64,000 nucleotides of DNA from Streptomyces sp. NBC_00691 (GCF_036226665.1 NZ_CP109007.1:7254001-7318000), one strand, 5' to 3'; counted from the stretch's first letter, positions 1 to 8,812 are shown. Made by a program: numbers and translations. Notes: generated from the sequence alone by a model not told the origin.

Positions 1-5
1 CCTCA

Positions 6-26
6 GGTCAGCAAACGGTCAGCATG
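6..26 (+). repeat. left copy of a 21-bp imperfect direct repeat (possible att or recombinase arm site)
   Basis: This 21-bp stretch matches 47419-47439 at 18 of 21 positions in the same orientation. Both copies contain GTCAGCA, two variable bases, then CGGTCAGCATG. It lies just upstream of the tyrosine recombinase gene. A dyad AGCATGCG-TC-CGCATGCT overlaps its right end (21-38). Direct orientation and an adjacent integrase fit an attachment or arm-binding site, but no tRNA overlaps either copy, so the role is inferred. Confidence 0.35.
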
Positions 27-114
27 CGTCCGCATGCTGTCCCCGCTTGCCGGCCTTCGACCTACAGTGCGGCGCCTGAGCATGATCCTTGGGCTGGAAC
101 GGATGGTTCGCGAC

Positions 115-1251
115 ATGGCCCGACAGCTCGCCCGCGGCATGGGTTCCTTCTTCAAGGACTGCGGCTGCGCCAAGTCCACCCGCTGCCCTCACCCGTACTC
201 GATCCGTTTCCGAGACGCGCTGGGCAAGCAGCGTGAGGAGTCCGGGTACGACACGCAGGACGATGCGATCGAGCGGCTCACGCAGCTGTATGCGGAGAAG
301 AAGACCACGGCGCCGTCGGTGGCGGCGGCTCGCCGGGAGCTGGGGCAGCTGACGGTCGAGGAGTACGCCAAGCAGTGGCGGCCGAGGCAGCGCAGGATGA
401 CGGACTACTCCACGGGCGAGCACGTCGACAGTTCGATCAACGTGCACATCGTCCCGCGTTTGGGAGCGCGGAAGCTGAACTCGGTCACCCCGATGGTGGT
501 CGAGCGCTTCCTGGAGGAGATGGAGAACGACGGGGTCGGCCGGGGCAACCAGGTGAACATCTTCCGCGTCTTGAAGACGATTCTTCGGGATGCGTATGCC
601 AAGGGGGCGATGGCGGACGATCCGGTGCAGGGGGTCCAGGAACCCGAATATGTGCGGGGCACTGTCGCCATCCCGTCGCTCGCTTACGTGAAGCAGGCGC
701 TGGCTGTTGCCGATGAGGACTTGGCGCTGGAGATCGTCATGATGACGGGATGCGGCCTGCGCAACGGCGAGGCGCGGGCGGTGAACGTAAACAACGTCGT
801 GGCCCAGGATGTGTACCGGGTGCGCGAGCAGATCTACTCCAACACGCTGAGGCCGGCGAAGCTGAAGCACCGCAAGGCGGGGGAGTTCCGGGAGGTTCCC
901 CTGCCCCGGTCGGTGCGGGAGGCGATCGAGCGGTACGCGGCCAAGCACGGCACCACGAGGGACGGCTATCTGCTGCGCGGCCCGGGTGGCTACTTCACCG
1001 AGGGCATGGAGCGACGCCGGGTGAGGAAGCTCTTCGCGGACCTTCCGCCGGAGGCGGGAGTGGGGATGTACGGCTTCCGGCACTACTTCGCCTCGAACGC
1101 CCTTGGCAACGGCATCCCCATCACCGACGTCGCGGAGTGGATGGGCCACAGGTCCATCGAGGAGACGTACCGCACGTACCGGCACCTGATGCCGGGCAGT
1201 ATCACCAAGGCCGCCCGGATCCTGGACGCCGGCCTCTGGGAAGCCGCCTGA
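115..1251 (+). CDS. int: tyrosine site-specific recombinase (phage/ICE-type integrase)
   Basis: This 378-residue protein would integrate or excise a mobile element by tyrosine-recombinase chemistry. The N-terminal part (to about residue 60) resembles the arm-binding domain of actinomycete integrases, with an RCPHPYSIRFRD segment. A SAM-like core-binding domain follows, then the catalytic domain. Visible catalytic pieces are the Arg in GCGLRNGEAR (about 214), YGFRHYFAS (about 320-328), WMGHRS, and the nucleophile Tyr in RTYRHL (about 355). The first His of the usual HxxR box appears to be Tyr. An upstream ATG at 34 is in frame, but similarity begins at 115, so I prefer that start. It stands alone with no excisionase beside it, followed by decayed sugar genes. 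Confidence 0.85.
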   Translation: MARQLARGMGSFFKDCGCAKSTRCPHPYSIRFRDALGKQREESGYDTQDDAIERLTQLYAEKKTTAPSVAAARRELGQLTVEEYAKQWRPRQRRMTDYSTGEHVDSSINVHIVPRLGARKLNSVTPMVVERFLEEMENDGVGRGNQVNIFRVLKTILRDAYAKGAMADDPVQGVQEPEYVRGTVAIPSLAYVKQALAVADEDLALEIVMMTGCGLRNGEARAVNVNNVVAQDVYRVREQIYSNTLRPAKLKHRKAGEFREVPLPRSVREAIERYAAKHGTTRDGYLLRGPGGYFTEGMERRRVRKLFADLPPEAGVGMYGFRHYFASNALGNGIPITDVAEWMGHRSIEETYRTYRHLMPGSITKAARILDAGLWEAA

Positions 1252-1379
1252 TCCCCCGATTTGAGGGAACAGCAGGTTCTTCCTCTGCCGGTGGTGTGGC
1301 GGTCACCCGAGAACGGACCAGCCAAAACGTCCACGAGTGGCGGGCCCGGCCGAGGGCCGGGCCGGGAATGGTCCGTGAC

Positions 1380-2226
1380 TCAGGCGGTCGTGGCGGCCCC
1401 CGCGAGGAGTGACAAGAGGCGGGCACCTCCGTGCCGACCGCGTCCCGCGCGCGGCCGAGGTAGGCGCGGGGGTCCACGGTCTCGGGGTGCGTGTCCAGGT
1501 GGTCCCGGACGGAGCGGGTGAAGAGCGCGTTGAGGTGGGTGGAGACGTTCATCTTGGTCATGCCAGCCTCGACCGCCTTCGCGAGATCCGCCTCCCCGAC
1601 CCCGGAGGAGCAGTGCAGGACGAGGGGCACGTCGACGGCGTCGCGCAGGCGGCTGATGAGCGCGAAGTCCAGGGACGCGTCACGGGTGCGCATGGCGTGC
1701 GAGCTGCCCACGGCCACGGCCAGGGCGTCGACGCCCGTGGCCTCGACGAACGCCCGTACCTCGTCCGGGTCGGTGCGGACGCCCGGGGCGTGGGCCCCGT
1801 CCTTGCCTCCCACCCCGCCCAGCTCGGCCTCCACCCAGACGCCCTCTCGGCGGCAGGAGGCCGTGACAGCGCGGGTGGTGACGAGGTTCTCCCCGTACGG
1901 GGACGTGGAGGCGTCGAACATCACGGAGGTGAAGCCGAGTTCGACGGCCTGGCGGACCAGGGGTTCGGACTCGGCGTGGTCCAGGTGGACGGCGACGGGC
2001 ACCCGTGCCGCGCGGGCGGCCGCGAGTGCCGTGCTGCCGATGACGGCGAGGGAGCCGTGGTACCGGGCGGTGTTCCGCTGATCTGGAGGACGACGGGCAG
2101 TCCGACGGCCTCCGCGTCGGCGACGATGGCCTCGGCGTGCTCGATCTGGACGACGTTGAACGCGCCGTCACCCGTTCCTGCGGCGCGCGCGGGGCAGATG
2201 ATGCCGTCAGTTGCCGTGAGGAGCAT
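1380..2226 (-). pseudogene. class II fructose/tagatose-bisphosphate aldolase, frameshifted
   Basis: Class II (zinc) aldolases of the GatY/KbaY/FbaA type cleave ketose bisphosphates. Three reading frames must be joined to recover this one. The N-terminus (MLLTATDGIICPARAAGTG, then FNVVQIEHAEAIVADAE) runs from 2226. The frame then breaks near 2085, where the family usually reads QISEN.ARYHG. The central frame holds the zinc-ligand region VHLDHAES and LVLHCSSGVG. A second break near 1437 restores the expected C-terminus RLLSLLAGAATTA and a TGA at 1380-1382. Both breaks look like loss of a single base. The start overlaps the end of the kinase pseudogene by 20 nt, so the two once formed a coupled operon. 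Decay or sequencing error cannot be separated from sequence alone. Confidence 0.75.
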
Positions 2227-2963
2227 GGATCTTCTCCACTGCTGTTGAGGTACGGATGTTCCGGTACAGGTCCGTGTCGACCTCGCCGACCACGGGGCAG
2301 GGCACGGCAGCGGCCGAAAGCGCGACGGCCTCGCGGACCAGCTCCGGCCGGGCGGCGCCGTCGGCGAGACCGGCGGCGAGCGCGGCCACGCAGGCGTCCC
2401 CGGCCCCGGTGGGATTGCCGGAGAGGGCCTGCGGGGGCGCGGCACGCCAGGCTCCTTGGGGGGTGACGGCGAACAGCCCGTCGGGCCCGGCGGACACCAC
2501 GACGGATCCGGCCCCGAGCGCCCGCAGCGCGTCCGCCGCGCCGATGACGTCATCACGGCCGGTCGCCTCGGCCGTTTCCGCCGCGTTGGGCTTGATCACG
2601 TCCGGTCGGACGAGCCGGGTGAACCGGGTGGTGAACGCGGCCCACGTGGTGGGGCCCATCTGTGGTCCGGACTCGTTGAACACCGTCGCGTCGCCGTCTT
2701 CGTGGCTGACGACGGTGAGGGTGCGCCGCGCGTCGTGGGCCCGTGTCCATCAGCTCGTCGAGGAGCCCGGCGGCGCGCAGGTCCTTCCGGATGAGTTCGC
2801 CCCTCGGGCCGCCGGCGAGGCCGGTGCCCAGCGCTGGCCGGCCAAGGGCGGAGAGGACGCGGGCGACGTTGACCCCCTTGCCCCCGCGCGGCGTACGTCC
2901 GCCATCCCGGTACCCGGGCCAACAACTTCCTCGGCAGGACCCTGCGGCAAGGGCGCTGATCAC
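2207..2963 (-). pseudogene. PfkB-family sugar (phosphate) kinase, frameshifted and 5'-truncated
   Basis: This is a remnant of a PfkB/ribokinase-fold kinase of the 1-phosphofructokinase or tagatose-6-phosphate kinase type. The C-terminal frame carries KPNAAETAEATG and the family signature GNPTGAGDACVAALAAG, which includes the catalytic Asp. An upstream frame carries the N-terminal signature GGKGVNVARVLSALG. The frames switch near 2730-2740, between DELMDTG and RTLTVVSHEDGDATVFNES. The first ~30 residues of a normal PfkB protein are missing or scrambled where the sequence meets the gene ending at 2960. With the aldolase it would have made a two-step tagatose/fructose phosphate pathway. Confidence 0.75.
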
Positions 2964-3499
2964 CAGAACTCGCCGGGCGCCCGGTCCAGGCGCTCCCTTT
3001 CCTCTTCCGCTTGGAGCTCAGCCGCTTCCATCGCGGCGGCCCACTTTTCCAGGTAGTCGACCACGTCCGTGGTGGCCCTTACCCAGTCCTCTTCCGGCTT
3101 CGGCAGGCGCTTGCCATCGAGACGCACGGTGAGCGTCTGCCGAATGTCCCGGGCCATGACGCGATCAAGGTCCGCGAGGTGGTACCGCATCTCCGGAGTG
3201 AAGGCCAGATGACGACCCTGCAGAATGGCGGTGAGGGACTGGGTGAGCCGGTTCCGCACCTTCGGGTCCCGGAAGGCGAAGACCGCGGCCCGGTAGGTCT
3301 CCTCGAAGTCTTCGAGCGCGCGAACGTCCCGCAGGGACTCTGGGTCTTGGCGGAGGCGCTTGAGCAGCTCGAAGAGTTGCTCGGATGCCTTCTCCTCGGA
3401 GGCGGTCACCCTGCCCCTCCTGGTCTCCCGGATGGTGATCCAGGTTCCGAGGAGCGCCACCAGGGCACCTACGAGACCACCGACGATTCCTTCCAGCAT
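2960..3499 (-). CDS. hypothetical membrane-anchored protein
   Basis: I do not recognise a family for this 179-residue protein. Residues 1-22 (MLEGIVGGLVGALVALLGTW) form one hydrophobic helix, probably a signal anchor. The rest is charged and helical, with long Arg/Glu-rich stretches (ETRRGRVTASEEKASEQLFE; ELQAEEERERLDR near the end) that could form coiled coil, so a cytoplasmic or periplasmic helical domain on a single membrane anchor is likely. Its 3' end abuts the truncated 5' end of the kinase pseudogene, suggesting a rearrangement joined them. The ATG at 3499 fits its codon pattern. Confidence 0.6.
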   Translation of the reverse strand: MLEGIVGGLVGALVALLGTWITIRETRRGRVTASEEKASEQLFELLKRLRQDPESLRDVRALEDFEETYRAAVFAFRDPKVRNRLTQSLTAILQGRHLAFTPEMRYHLADLDRVMARDIRQTLTVRLDGKRLPKPEEDWVRATTDVVDYLEKWAAAMEAAELQAEEERERLDRAPGEFW

Positions 3500-3773
3500 G
3501 GTGGGGAGTCTCGCTCCGAACCCTCAGCGGCGACGGCACGATGGCGAATCGTGGCCGACTACCGGCCTCCGCGTGGCTGGAAATCGCGGGGCGACCGGTT
3601 TTGCCGCTACAACGGAGGAGTGCCGCCGGCGTCGGGAGGTGTCTGTGAGTGGTCCGCATCTTGGTGGTGGGCGAGGCGCAGCTGCGCTGTCGGTCTTGCC
3701 GACCGGAGACCTGGGCCTCCATGTCTTGGCCCTCAACCTCTGATGGTAAGTGCGCGAGTTGTGATGGAACTTC

Positions 3774-3923
3774 GTGGGCCGCACGGACGACGAGATCCGC
3801 AAGGCCCGCAAGGGCTGGATGGCGAGCGACCGCTTCGGCGAGGTCAAGGGGTACGAAGGTGACCGGCTGGACGCGACCGGGGTGCCGGCGACTCAGCTGA
3901 AGGCGCGGAGACGGGTGCGCTGA
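3774..3923 (+). other. possible gene fragment in a largely non-coding stretch (3500-4451)
   Basis: The interval 3500-4451 has no complete gene. Within it, 3774-3923 reads GTG-to-TGA as 49 residues of plausible protein (GRTDDEIRKARKGWMASDRF, then GEVKGYEGDRLDATGVPATQ). Stops lie close upstream in the same frame, so this looks like the 3' end of a lost gene rather than a functional one. I cannot name the parent family. The right part of the interval holds a perfect inverted repeat and a promoter motif, listed separately. Confidence 0.3.
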
Positions 3924-4333
3924 CCTGGCTTTTTCACTTCTGCGTCAGCTCAAGGTCGAGGGATGCTTGGCTCCGCCGTGGATGTCGTCGCGACTGCGGG
4001 AGGGCGCGTATCGCAGCCCCTTCCGCAGTCGCGCAGTCGGTGGGTGTACTTCCAGAGTGTGCTCGATGCGAGCAGGTCTGGTCAGCTGAATGCTGACTCT
4101 GCTGACGGTTCATCAGGCGATTTGGCAGTGTCGCACAGGGAGTGGCGGCATGCTGGTCTCGGCACCGTGGCCTGCGCGGCCCATGATCTAGCGGGACGTG
4201 GTAGTACGTCTGTTCCGGCAGTCCAGCCGGCTCGGCTCGACGTAAGGCGTTCCCCGAGCCCGGGTCGGGCAGGCTGGAGCCAGCGAGCCGAGGGTTCTGC
4301 TCCAGCGCGGCGACGTCGTCGGGCTCGCCGCAC

Positions 4334-4381
4334 TGAGCTCTTTCCAACCTCACGCGTCAGCGTGAGGTTGGAAAGAGCTCA
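4334..4381. repeat. perfect 22-bp inverted repeat with 4-nt loop
   Basis: Bases 4334-4355 are an exact reverse complement of 4360-4381, separated by GTCA. This would form an unusually long, mismatch-free hairpin in RNA or a cruciform in DNA. It starts with TGAGCTCTTTCC and its last base is 14 bp upstream of the promoter motif at 4396. It could be a terminator insulating the KAP gene, a protein-binding site, or the remains of a small palindromic element. No T-tract follows, though Streptomyces terminators often lack one. Confidence 0.8.
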
Positions 4382-4395
4382 ATGTCGGTGCAGGT

Positions 4396-4418
4396 TTGTC
4401 AGTGGTGGCTCGTAGGAT
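4396..4418 (+). promoter_or_regulatory. PafBC/RecA-NDp-type DNA-damage promoter
   Basis: The sequence reads TTGTCAGTGG, seven bases, then TAGGAT. This matches the actinobacterial RecA-NDp element (TTGTCAGTGG...TAGggT), which PafBC uses for LexA-independent induction after DNA damage. Spacing and both half-motifs agree. The next start codons are 34 and 40 nt downstream (4452 and 4458), consistent with a short leader. Induction of the KAP ATPase gene by DNA damage is an inference from the motif. Confidence 0.7.
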
Positions 4419-4451
4419 CCGTTCACCCGTTGGGGGTTCAGGATCGGAGCG

Positions 4452-6752
4452 ATGCACATGGCACAACCCCGGCCGTGGGTCCTTGAGGATTCCGCGATCG
4501 ATTCACAGGAGCAGGACCGCTTCGACCACCTGTCGGTGGCACAGGAGTTGTCCATGATTCTGCGGGGCTCTCGTCAGTCCCTTGCAATCGGCCTGCTCGG
4601 ACCGTTCGGCAGCGGCAAATCGTCCGTTGTCCGTCTGCTCGACGCGGAACTGAAGGGTAACAAGGACTGGGCGGTCGTTCATCTCAGTGCGGAGCGGCAC
4701 AGCGGTACCGCCCGCGCCCGGGGACTGCTGTATGGGCTGCTGGACGATCTGAAGCGACAGGGTCTGATCAACGACAAGACCTGGCACAGCGAGCGGGTAT
4801 GTCTGGAGAGCGGCCGGCAGCGGGTCGACTCGAGGCGCAGCGCGACGTCCGGTCGGCCGGGCACGTCCCGACGGAAGTACGTGATGGCCGCGCTGGAAGC
4901 GCTGGGCTGGATGGCGGCCACGCTCGGGTTCATCTGGCTCATTGGCGCCGTCCTGGTCCTCGTAGGCCGGGTGGTCGGCGTGGGTGCCGGCGTTTCGCCC
5001 TGGGCGTGGTTCGCCTCGCCCGGGGCCAGCCCGCTGGTGGCTGTCGCGTTCAGCGCCGCAGTCGCAGCCAACGTCCTGGGAACCGTGAAGGAAGGAGCCC
5101 TGGCCGCACTAAAACGGTACGACATCACCTTGACCACCCCGCGGCCGGAGTCGACCGACGACCTGGAACAGGTCTTCGCCCGCCTCATCGGTGGCATCAG
5201 ACGGCGCCTGGTCATCGCCATCGACGACATCGACCGTCTGTCTGCCACGGAAGTACTCGAAGCACTCACGACCGTGCGGGGCCTGCTGCTGACCGGCACC
5301 CACCACACGCATCCGCCTGTGTTCCTGCTCTCTTGCGACGAGGACATCGTCCGTGAGGCCATCGTCGGAGTCCGGCCCGGTCTCGCGCATCGCTCTGCCC
5401 ACACAGCCGAGCACGACAGCAGCCCGTCTCCGACCGCGGGGCCGGAGAGGAAGGCCACTGAAGAAGCCGCCCAGGAGTACCTGAACAAGCTGTTCACCGT
5501 GCGCATGGTCCTGCCCGCGCACCATGGGGGAGACCTCAGGGACTACGCCGAGCGTCTTCTGACACATCCCACGGAGCATGGTGCTGTTGCGGTACTGGGA
5601 GGCATGCAGCGAGTACATGACGTTCTCGACCTCCTCGTGCACCAGGACGTCAAGGACCCCCGGCACGTCATCCGTCTGCTCAACGCGTTCCTTGCCGACT
5701 ACGCCCTGGCGATGCGCCGTGAGCGACCGGATGAAACCGGCACTGCTCGTATTGCGCCCGGTGAAGTCACGGGCCATCCACTGACTCTGGCGCGCCTGAC
5801 GGTCCTGCGTCACGACTTTCCCGGCCTGTATCACGCGATTCGTACGGAGCACGACCTTCTCGCCGTCCTCGACGACGCTCTTCTCGGCTCCACCACGGCG
5901 GTAAACGATCCGCTCCTGCGAGCGTTCACCCAGACCGTTCCGGCGCAGGACATAGCCGATGGCCAACAGACCATTCGCCGCCTGAACACAATGGCCCAGC
6001 CCGGCCTCACCTACCTTCTCGCCACAGCTGGCCGGACACGCACTGGCCGACCTGCGCATCTGATGCCGCTGCTCACCCTCGGCTCCACCCCCGCAAGCAG
6101 GCTTCTCGGTAGTGAGCAGGCAGCGGCGATTCACCGAGAACTCGTCCAGCGCGACACCGAAGCCTTCACCACTCGACTTATCGGCACAGAGGGCCGTCAC
6201 CGCATACTGAGCGCCGCAGCCCACACCATCGCCCAAGCGCGCCAGGGACTCGATGTGGAAAACGCTCTGACCGCTGCTGTCCAGGCACTCGGCCGGATCC
6301 CAGGCCTTGCCGACCACGCGGCAGCGGACCCGCAGAGCGCCAGAGCACTGCAAGCGTTGACCGAGGAAATCGCCCGCAGGCGCGCCGATGCCGCCACTGC
6401 CATACCGGCCCATGACCTCATCGCCGCCCTGGAGGTCTTCCCCGACGCGTACCTTCCCGCCCTGCACCAAGCGCTGAGCACGACCAGCGCCAGTGCTCGA
6501 GGGAACCCCTGGTGCCGAACAGCCCGCGTTTCTGTGGGCCCAGGCCCTGATCGCTTTGCCCGCCGGCCGACACGCCGACCAGCTGCATGCGCCGCTGAGC
6601 GACTACCTCACCACTCTCGCCGACAACGGCAGCACCGGCGACCTCACGACCTGGATCACCGCCTACGAGGACGCCCCCGCAATACAGCGAGCGGCATGGC
6701 CGCCGCAAGCACACCAGGCACTGCTCGCGATGGCAGCACGCGTCGGCGATGA
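4452..6752 (+). CDS. KAP-family P-loop NTPase, N-terminal part (frame breaks after ~6490)
   Basis: KAP NTPases are membrane-associated STAND-like ATPases, several of which act in phage defence. Walker A is GPFGSGKSS (residues 50-58) and Walker B is LVIAIDDIDRLS (about 252-263). Two hydrophobic segments between them (about 143-178 and 195-215) are the membrane insertion typical of KAP proteins. The domain continues with LNKLFTVRMVLP and a helical region. After about residue 680 (position 6490) the frame degenerates into an Arg-rich tail, while the neighbouring frame continues the protein (6493-8436). I therefore read one ~1,320-residue protein broken by a frameshift. The ATG at 4458 has a better-spaced GGAG than the one at 4452. 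Confidence 0.8.
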   Translation: MHMAQPRPWVLEDSAIDSQEQDRFDHLSVAQELSMILRGSRQSLAIGLLGPFGSGKSSVVRLLDAELKGNKDWAVVHLSAERHSGTARARGLLYGLLDDLKRQGLINDKTWHSERVCLESGRQRVDSRRSATSGRPGTSRRKYVMAALEALGWMAATLGFIWLIGAVLVLVGRVVGVGAGVSPWAWFASPGASPLVAVAFSAAVAANVLGTVKEGALAALKRYDITLTTPRPESTDDLEQVFARLIGGIRRRLVIAIDDIDRLSATEVLEALTTVRGLLLTGTHHTHPPVFLLSCDEDIVREAIVGVRPGLAHRSAHTAEHDSSPSPTAGPERKATEEAAQEYLNKLFTVRMVLPAHHGGDLRDYAERLLTHPTEHGAVAVLGGMQRVHDVLDLLVHQDVKDPRHVIRLLNAFLADYALAMRRERPDETGTARIAPGEVTGHPLTLARLTVLRHDFPGLYHAIRTEHDLLAVLDDALLGSTTAVNDPLLRAFTQTVPAQDIADGQQTIRRLNTMAQPGLTYLLATAGRTRTGRPAHLMPLLTLGSTPASRLLGSEQAAAIHRELVQRDTEAFTTRLIGTEGRHRILSAAAHTIAQARQGLDVENALTAAVQALGRIPGLADHAAADPQSARALQALTEEIARRRADAATAIPAHDLIAALEVFPDAYLPALHQALSTTSASARGNPWCRTARVSVGPGPDRFARRPTRRPAACAAERLPHHSRRQRQHRRPHDLDHRLRGRPRNTASGMAAASTPGTARDGSTRRR

Positions 6753-8436
6753 CAAAGCAACCCAACGCGTGCACCAGATCACCGTCGAATCTGCGGACGT
6801 CCACCAGTGGCAGCGGCCCTTTGCCGAGGGTCTGCTGGCCTGGCTCGCCACCGATGACAACAACCTGCGAGCCAAGGCCGTCGAGCTCCTGGGCCACGCC
6901 ACTGTGTCTGAAGACGGATGGGGCCACCCGGCTGCGACACCTGCTGCGCCCGCCGACTCCACCCTGGCAGCACAAATTGCCGAGCGGGCAGCCGGATTCC
7001 TGGAAGACGATGACGATGCGGGCAGCTCCCAGGCCACGGCGAAGCTGTTGCACACCTGGCTTCCCACGATCGGCCACCACGCAGCCATCACCCCGGGCGC
7101 GCTGGTGAGCACCGTGACAGCCCGTGCAGTGGGAAATGCCGCGCACACCTGCCTGGACTTGGCCGCCGACGCCGCATCGATCATGGCCGACCTGCCGGAA
7201 CAGGATGCGGCGGTCTGCGCGGTGGCCATCGTCGGCAACCTTCACGACCCCATCGTCACCGAGGCTGTACGTGACGCACTCGTGGAAGCAGTGGTCACCT
7301 ACCTACGTCACACGCAGCACAGTGAAGAGCCCGAGGTGCGAGAAGCAGCCGGGACGTGCGTGACCGCCCTGACAGCATCCCTGAACCAGCCTGACGAACG
7401 CGGAGCCCATGCTCGACGCTGGCTGCCCGCACTAATGACCACACAGCAGGGTCGCGCAGAAGGTTCCCGGCTTGCTGACCAGCTCATGATGGTGCTCGGC
7501 AACTACAACCAGCCCCACATCGCCGAGGTACTGGAGGGTCTGCAGGTACTCTTCCGGGACCCCGACCTGCGCGCAGCAAAGCTCGCTGTGGCGCTGCAGC
7601 ATCTGCAGAACTGGATCGGGAGCGCCCCGGTTCCGGCCGTCGCGTTCGCCGCGCATCATGCCCAGGACGCCGCGGTCACTGTCACATGGCTCTCCTGGAT
7701 CGCGCAGTTCTGGCAGCAGCTCCAGCCGCATGTCCGCACACTGGCGGTGGCCGCTGCTGATCGGAGCGATCTGCGGGAGACTGCACTGCCCAGCCTGCTC
7801 GTCCAGCAGATCCTGGATGGCAACGACACCACGGCCTGGGCACACGCCGCCTCTGTGTGGGACAAGGTCGCCCCCAACCAGCAGGCGTCGCTTCTTGCCG
7901 CAGCAAACGGCCGGTGCCCCGACCTTGCTGAGCGAGCCAATGAAGCCGCACACACGATCCTCAACGACGCCCTCGATTTCGCCGACACCGAACAGCTGCC
8001 GGCGCTCCTTGGACTCATCGCAGGCAGCGGTCAGTTCACCGAAGCGGTCTGTGGTCACGTGCAGCAGCACCTAGCAGACCGGGATTGGGACGCGGCACGT
8101 ATGGCCGACGTTGTCACCGCCGGTGCCGACTCCCCATCCGTTTGGGGCGTGCTACTCGAGGAAGCGGGCAGCGACCAGACGACGCTCGGCCATGCCACTA
8201 GCCTCATAGGGGCACTGATCGCAGCAAACCCGGACTGTGTTCCTGCCGCTTTCATCGAGCACATGGGAGCAGCGCTGCAGACGGCGGCACCCGCGAACGC
8301 CTCCGCGCTGGGCCAGGCTGTCCGGCCTCTTCCGGACTTGGCCCGGCGGCTGGGCCGCCAGCTGACCGGCCAAGGAAAGACCTCTGAAGGGAAGGAGCGA
8401 ATGAGGGCGTTCAAGAGTGCTGCCGGAATCCGCTGA
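6493..8436 (+). CDS. C-terminal part of the KAP NTPase (helical-repeat region)
   Basis: This 647-residue frame continues the KAP protein after a +1 shift. The frame is open from 6478, and GTG 6493 is only its first formal start. The sequence is Ala/Leu-rich and helical, with recurring units such as WPPQAHQALLAMAARVGD, FAEGLLAWLATDDNNLRAKA and LPALLGLIAGSGQFTEAV. This resembles HEAT/ARM-like solenoids that serve as sensor or scaffold in large STAND-type ATPases. No catalytic motif is visible. There is no ribosome binding site at 6493 and the 260-nt overlap is unnatural for two genes. Independent translation is possible but less likely than a split single gene. Confidence 0.7.
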   Translation: MLEGTPGAEQPAFLWAQALIALPAGRHADQLHAPLSDYLTTLADNGSTGDLTTWITAYEDAPAIQRAAWPPQAHQALLAMAARVGDDKATQRVHQITVESADVHQWQRPFAEGLLAWLATDDNNLRAKAVELLGHATVSEDGWGHPAATPAAPADSTLAAQIAERAAGFLEDDDDAGSSQATAKLLHTWLPTIGHHAAITPGALVSTVTARAVGNAAHTCLDLAADAASIMADLPEQDAAVCAVAIVGNLHDPIVTEAVRDALVEAVVTYLRHTQHSEEPEVREAAGTCVTALTASLNQPDERGAHARRWLPALMTTQQGRAEGSRLADQLMMVLGNYNQPHIAEVLEGLQVLFRDPDLRAAKLAVALQHLQNWIGSAPVPAVAFAAHHAQDAAVTVTWLSWIAQFWQQLQPHVRTLAVAAADRSDLRETALPSLLVQQILDGNDTTAWAHAASVWDKVAPNQQASLLAAANGRCPDLAERANEAAHTILNDALDFADTEQLPALLGLIAGSGQFTEAVCGHVQQHLADRDWDAARMADVVTAGADSPSVWGVLLEEAGSDQTTLGHATSLIGALIAANPDCVPAAFIEHMGAALQTAAPANASALGQAVRPLPDLARRLGRQLTGQGKTSEGKERMRAFKSAAGIR

Positions 8437-8812
8437 CGCGGTCATTTCGACAGTCTGGCGTCCCAGGCATCTGGGTTCTGCCTTCCCGGCGACGGTGCGG
8501 GTCCTGATGGCCCTCGGTCTTGTGGTTGTCGCCTGGATCTGTGCCCTGTTCGCCTTCGCGGTGGGTTTCCACGCCGACAACCTCGTGGAGGACGAGGCGG
8601 CGTTGGACTTTCCAGGTGGTGCGACGGTGGCCTTGGGCCGGCTACGTGTACTGCGCCTGTCGGTCATGATCACGTTCGGTACGACGGACGTCACGGTGAG
8701 GTCGTGGGAGATGCGCCGGACGGTGGCGGCCAATGTGGCCATCACGTTCGTCTTCAACACGGTGATCATGGCCGGCATGATCGCGGCACTGGACAGCGGG
8801 GAGGATGCCTGA
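8417..8812 (+). CDS. DUF1345-like membrane protein, probably truncated
   Basis: This is a 131-residue frame with two hydrophobic segments (FPATVRVLMALGLVVVAWIC; NVAITFVFNTVIMAGMIAAL). The stretches HADNLVEDEAALDFPGG and MITFGTTDVTV..EMRRTV resemble the C-terminal half of DUF1345 integral membrane proteins, which are normally ~200-230 residues. The N-terminal half is absent, and around 8640 the expected GGYVY-type segment appears only in a neighbouring frame, suggesting compensating indels. The GTG start overlaps the end of the KAP frame by 20 nt, so position alone would allow coupling, but I read it as a decayed fragment. Confidence 0.5.
   Translation: MLPESADAVISTVWRPRHLGSAFPATVRVLMALGLVVVAWICALFAFAVGFHADNLVEDEAALDFPGGATVALGRLRVLRLSVMITFGTTDVTVRSWEMRRTVAANVAITFVFNTVIMAGMIAALDSGEDA

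Noticed and set aside
6..26. tRNA gene overlapping the repeat as the integration site
   Set aside because: No cloverleaf or T-loop consensus could be found around either repeat copy.
3934..4353. Minus-strand 139-codon frame in the gap before the KAP gene
   Set aside because: It includes half of the inverted repeat, has no ribosome site and no recognisable pattern.
6540..6752. C-terminal tail of the first KAP frame as genuine protein
   Set aside because: The tail is Arg/His/Pro-rich, while the adjacent frame is protein-like and continues to 8436, so the tail is out-of-frame sequence.
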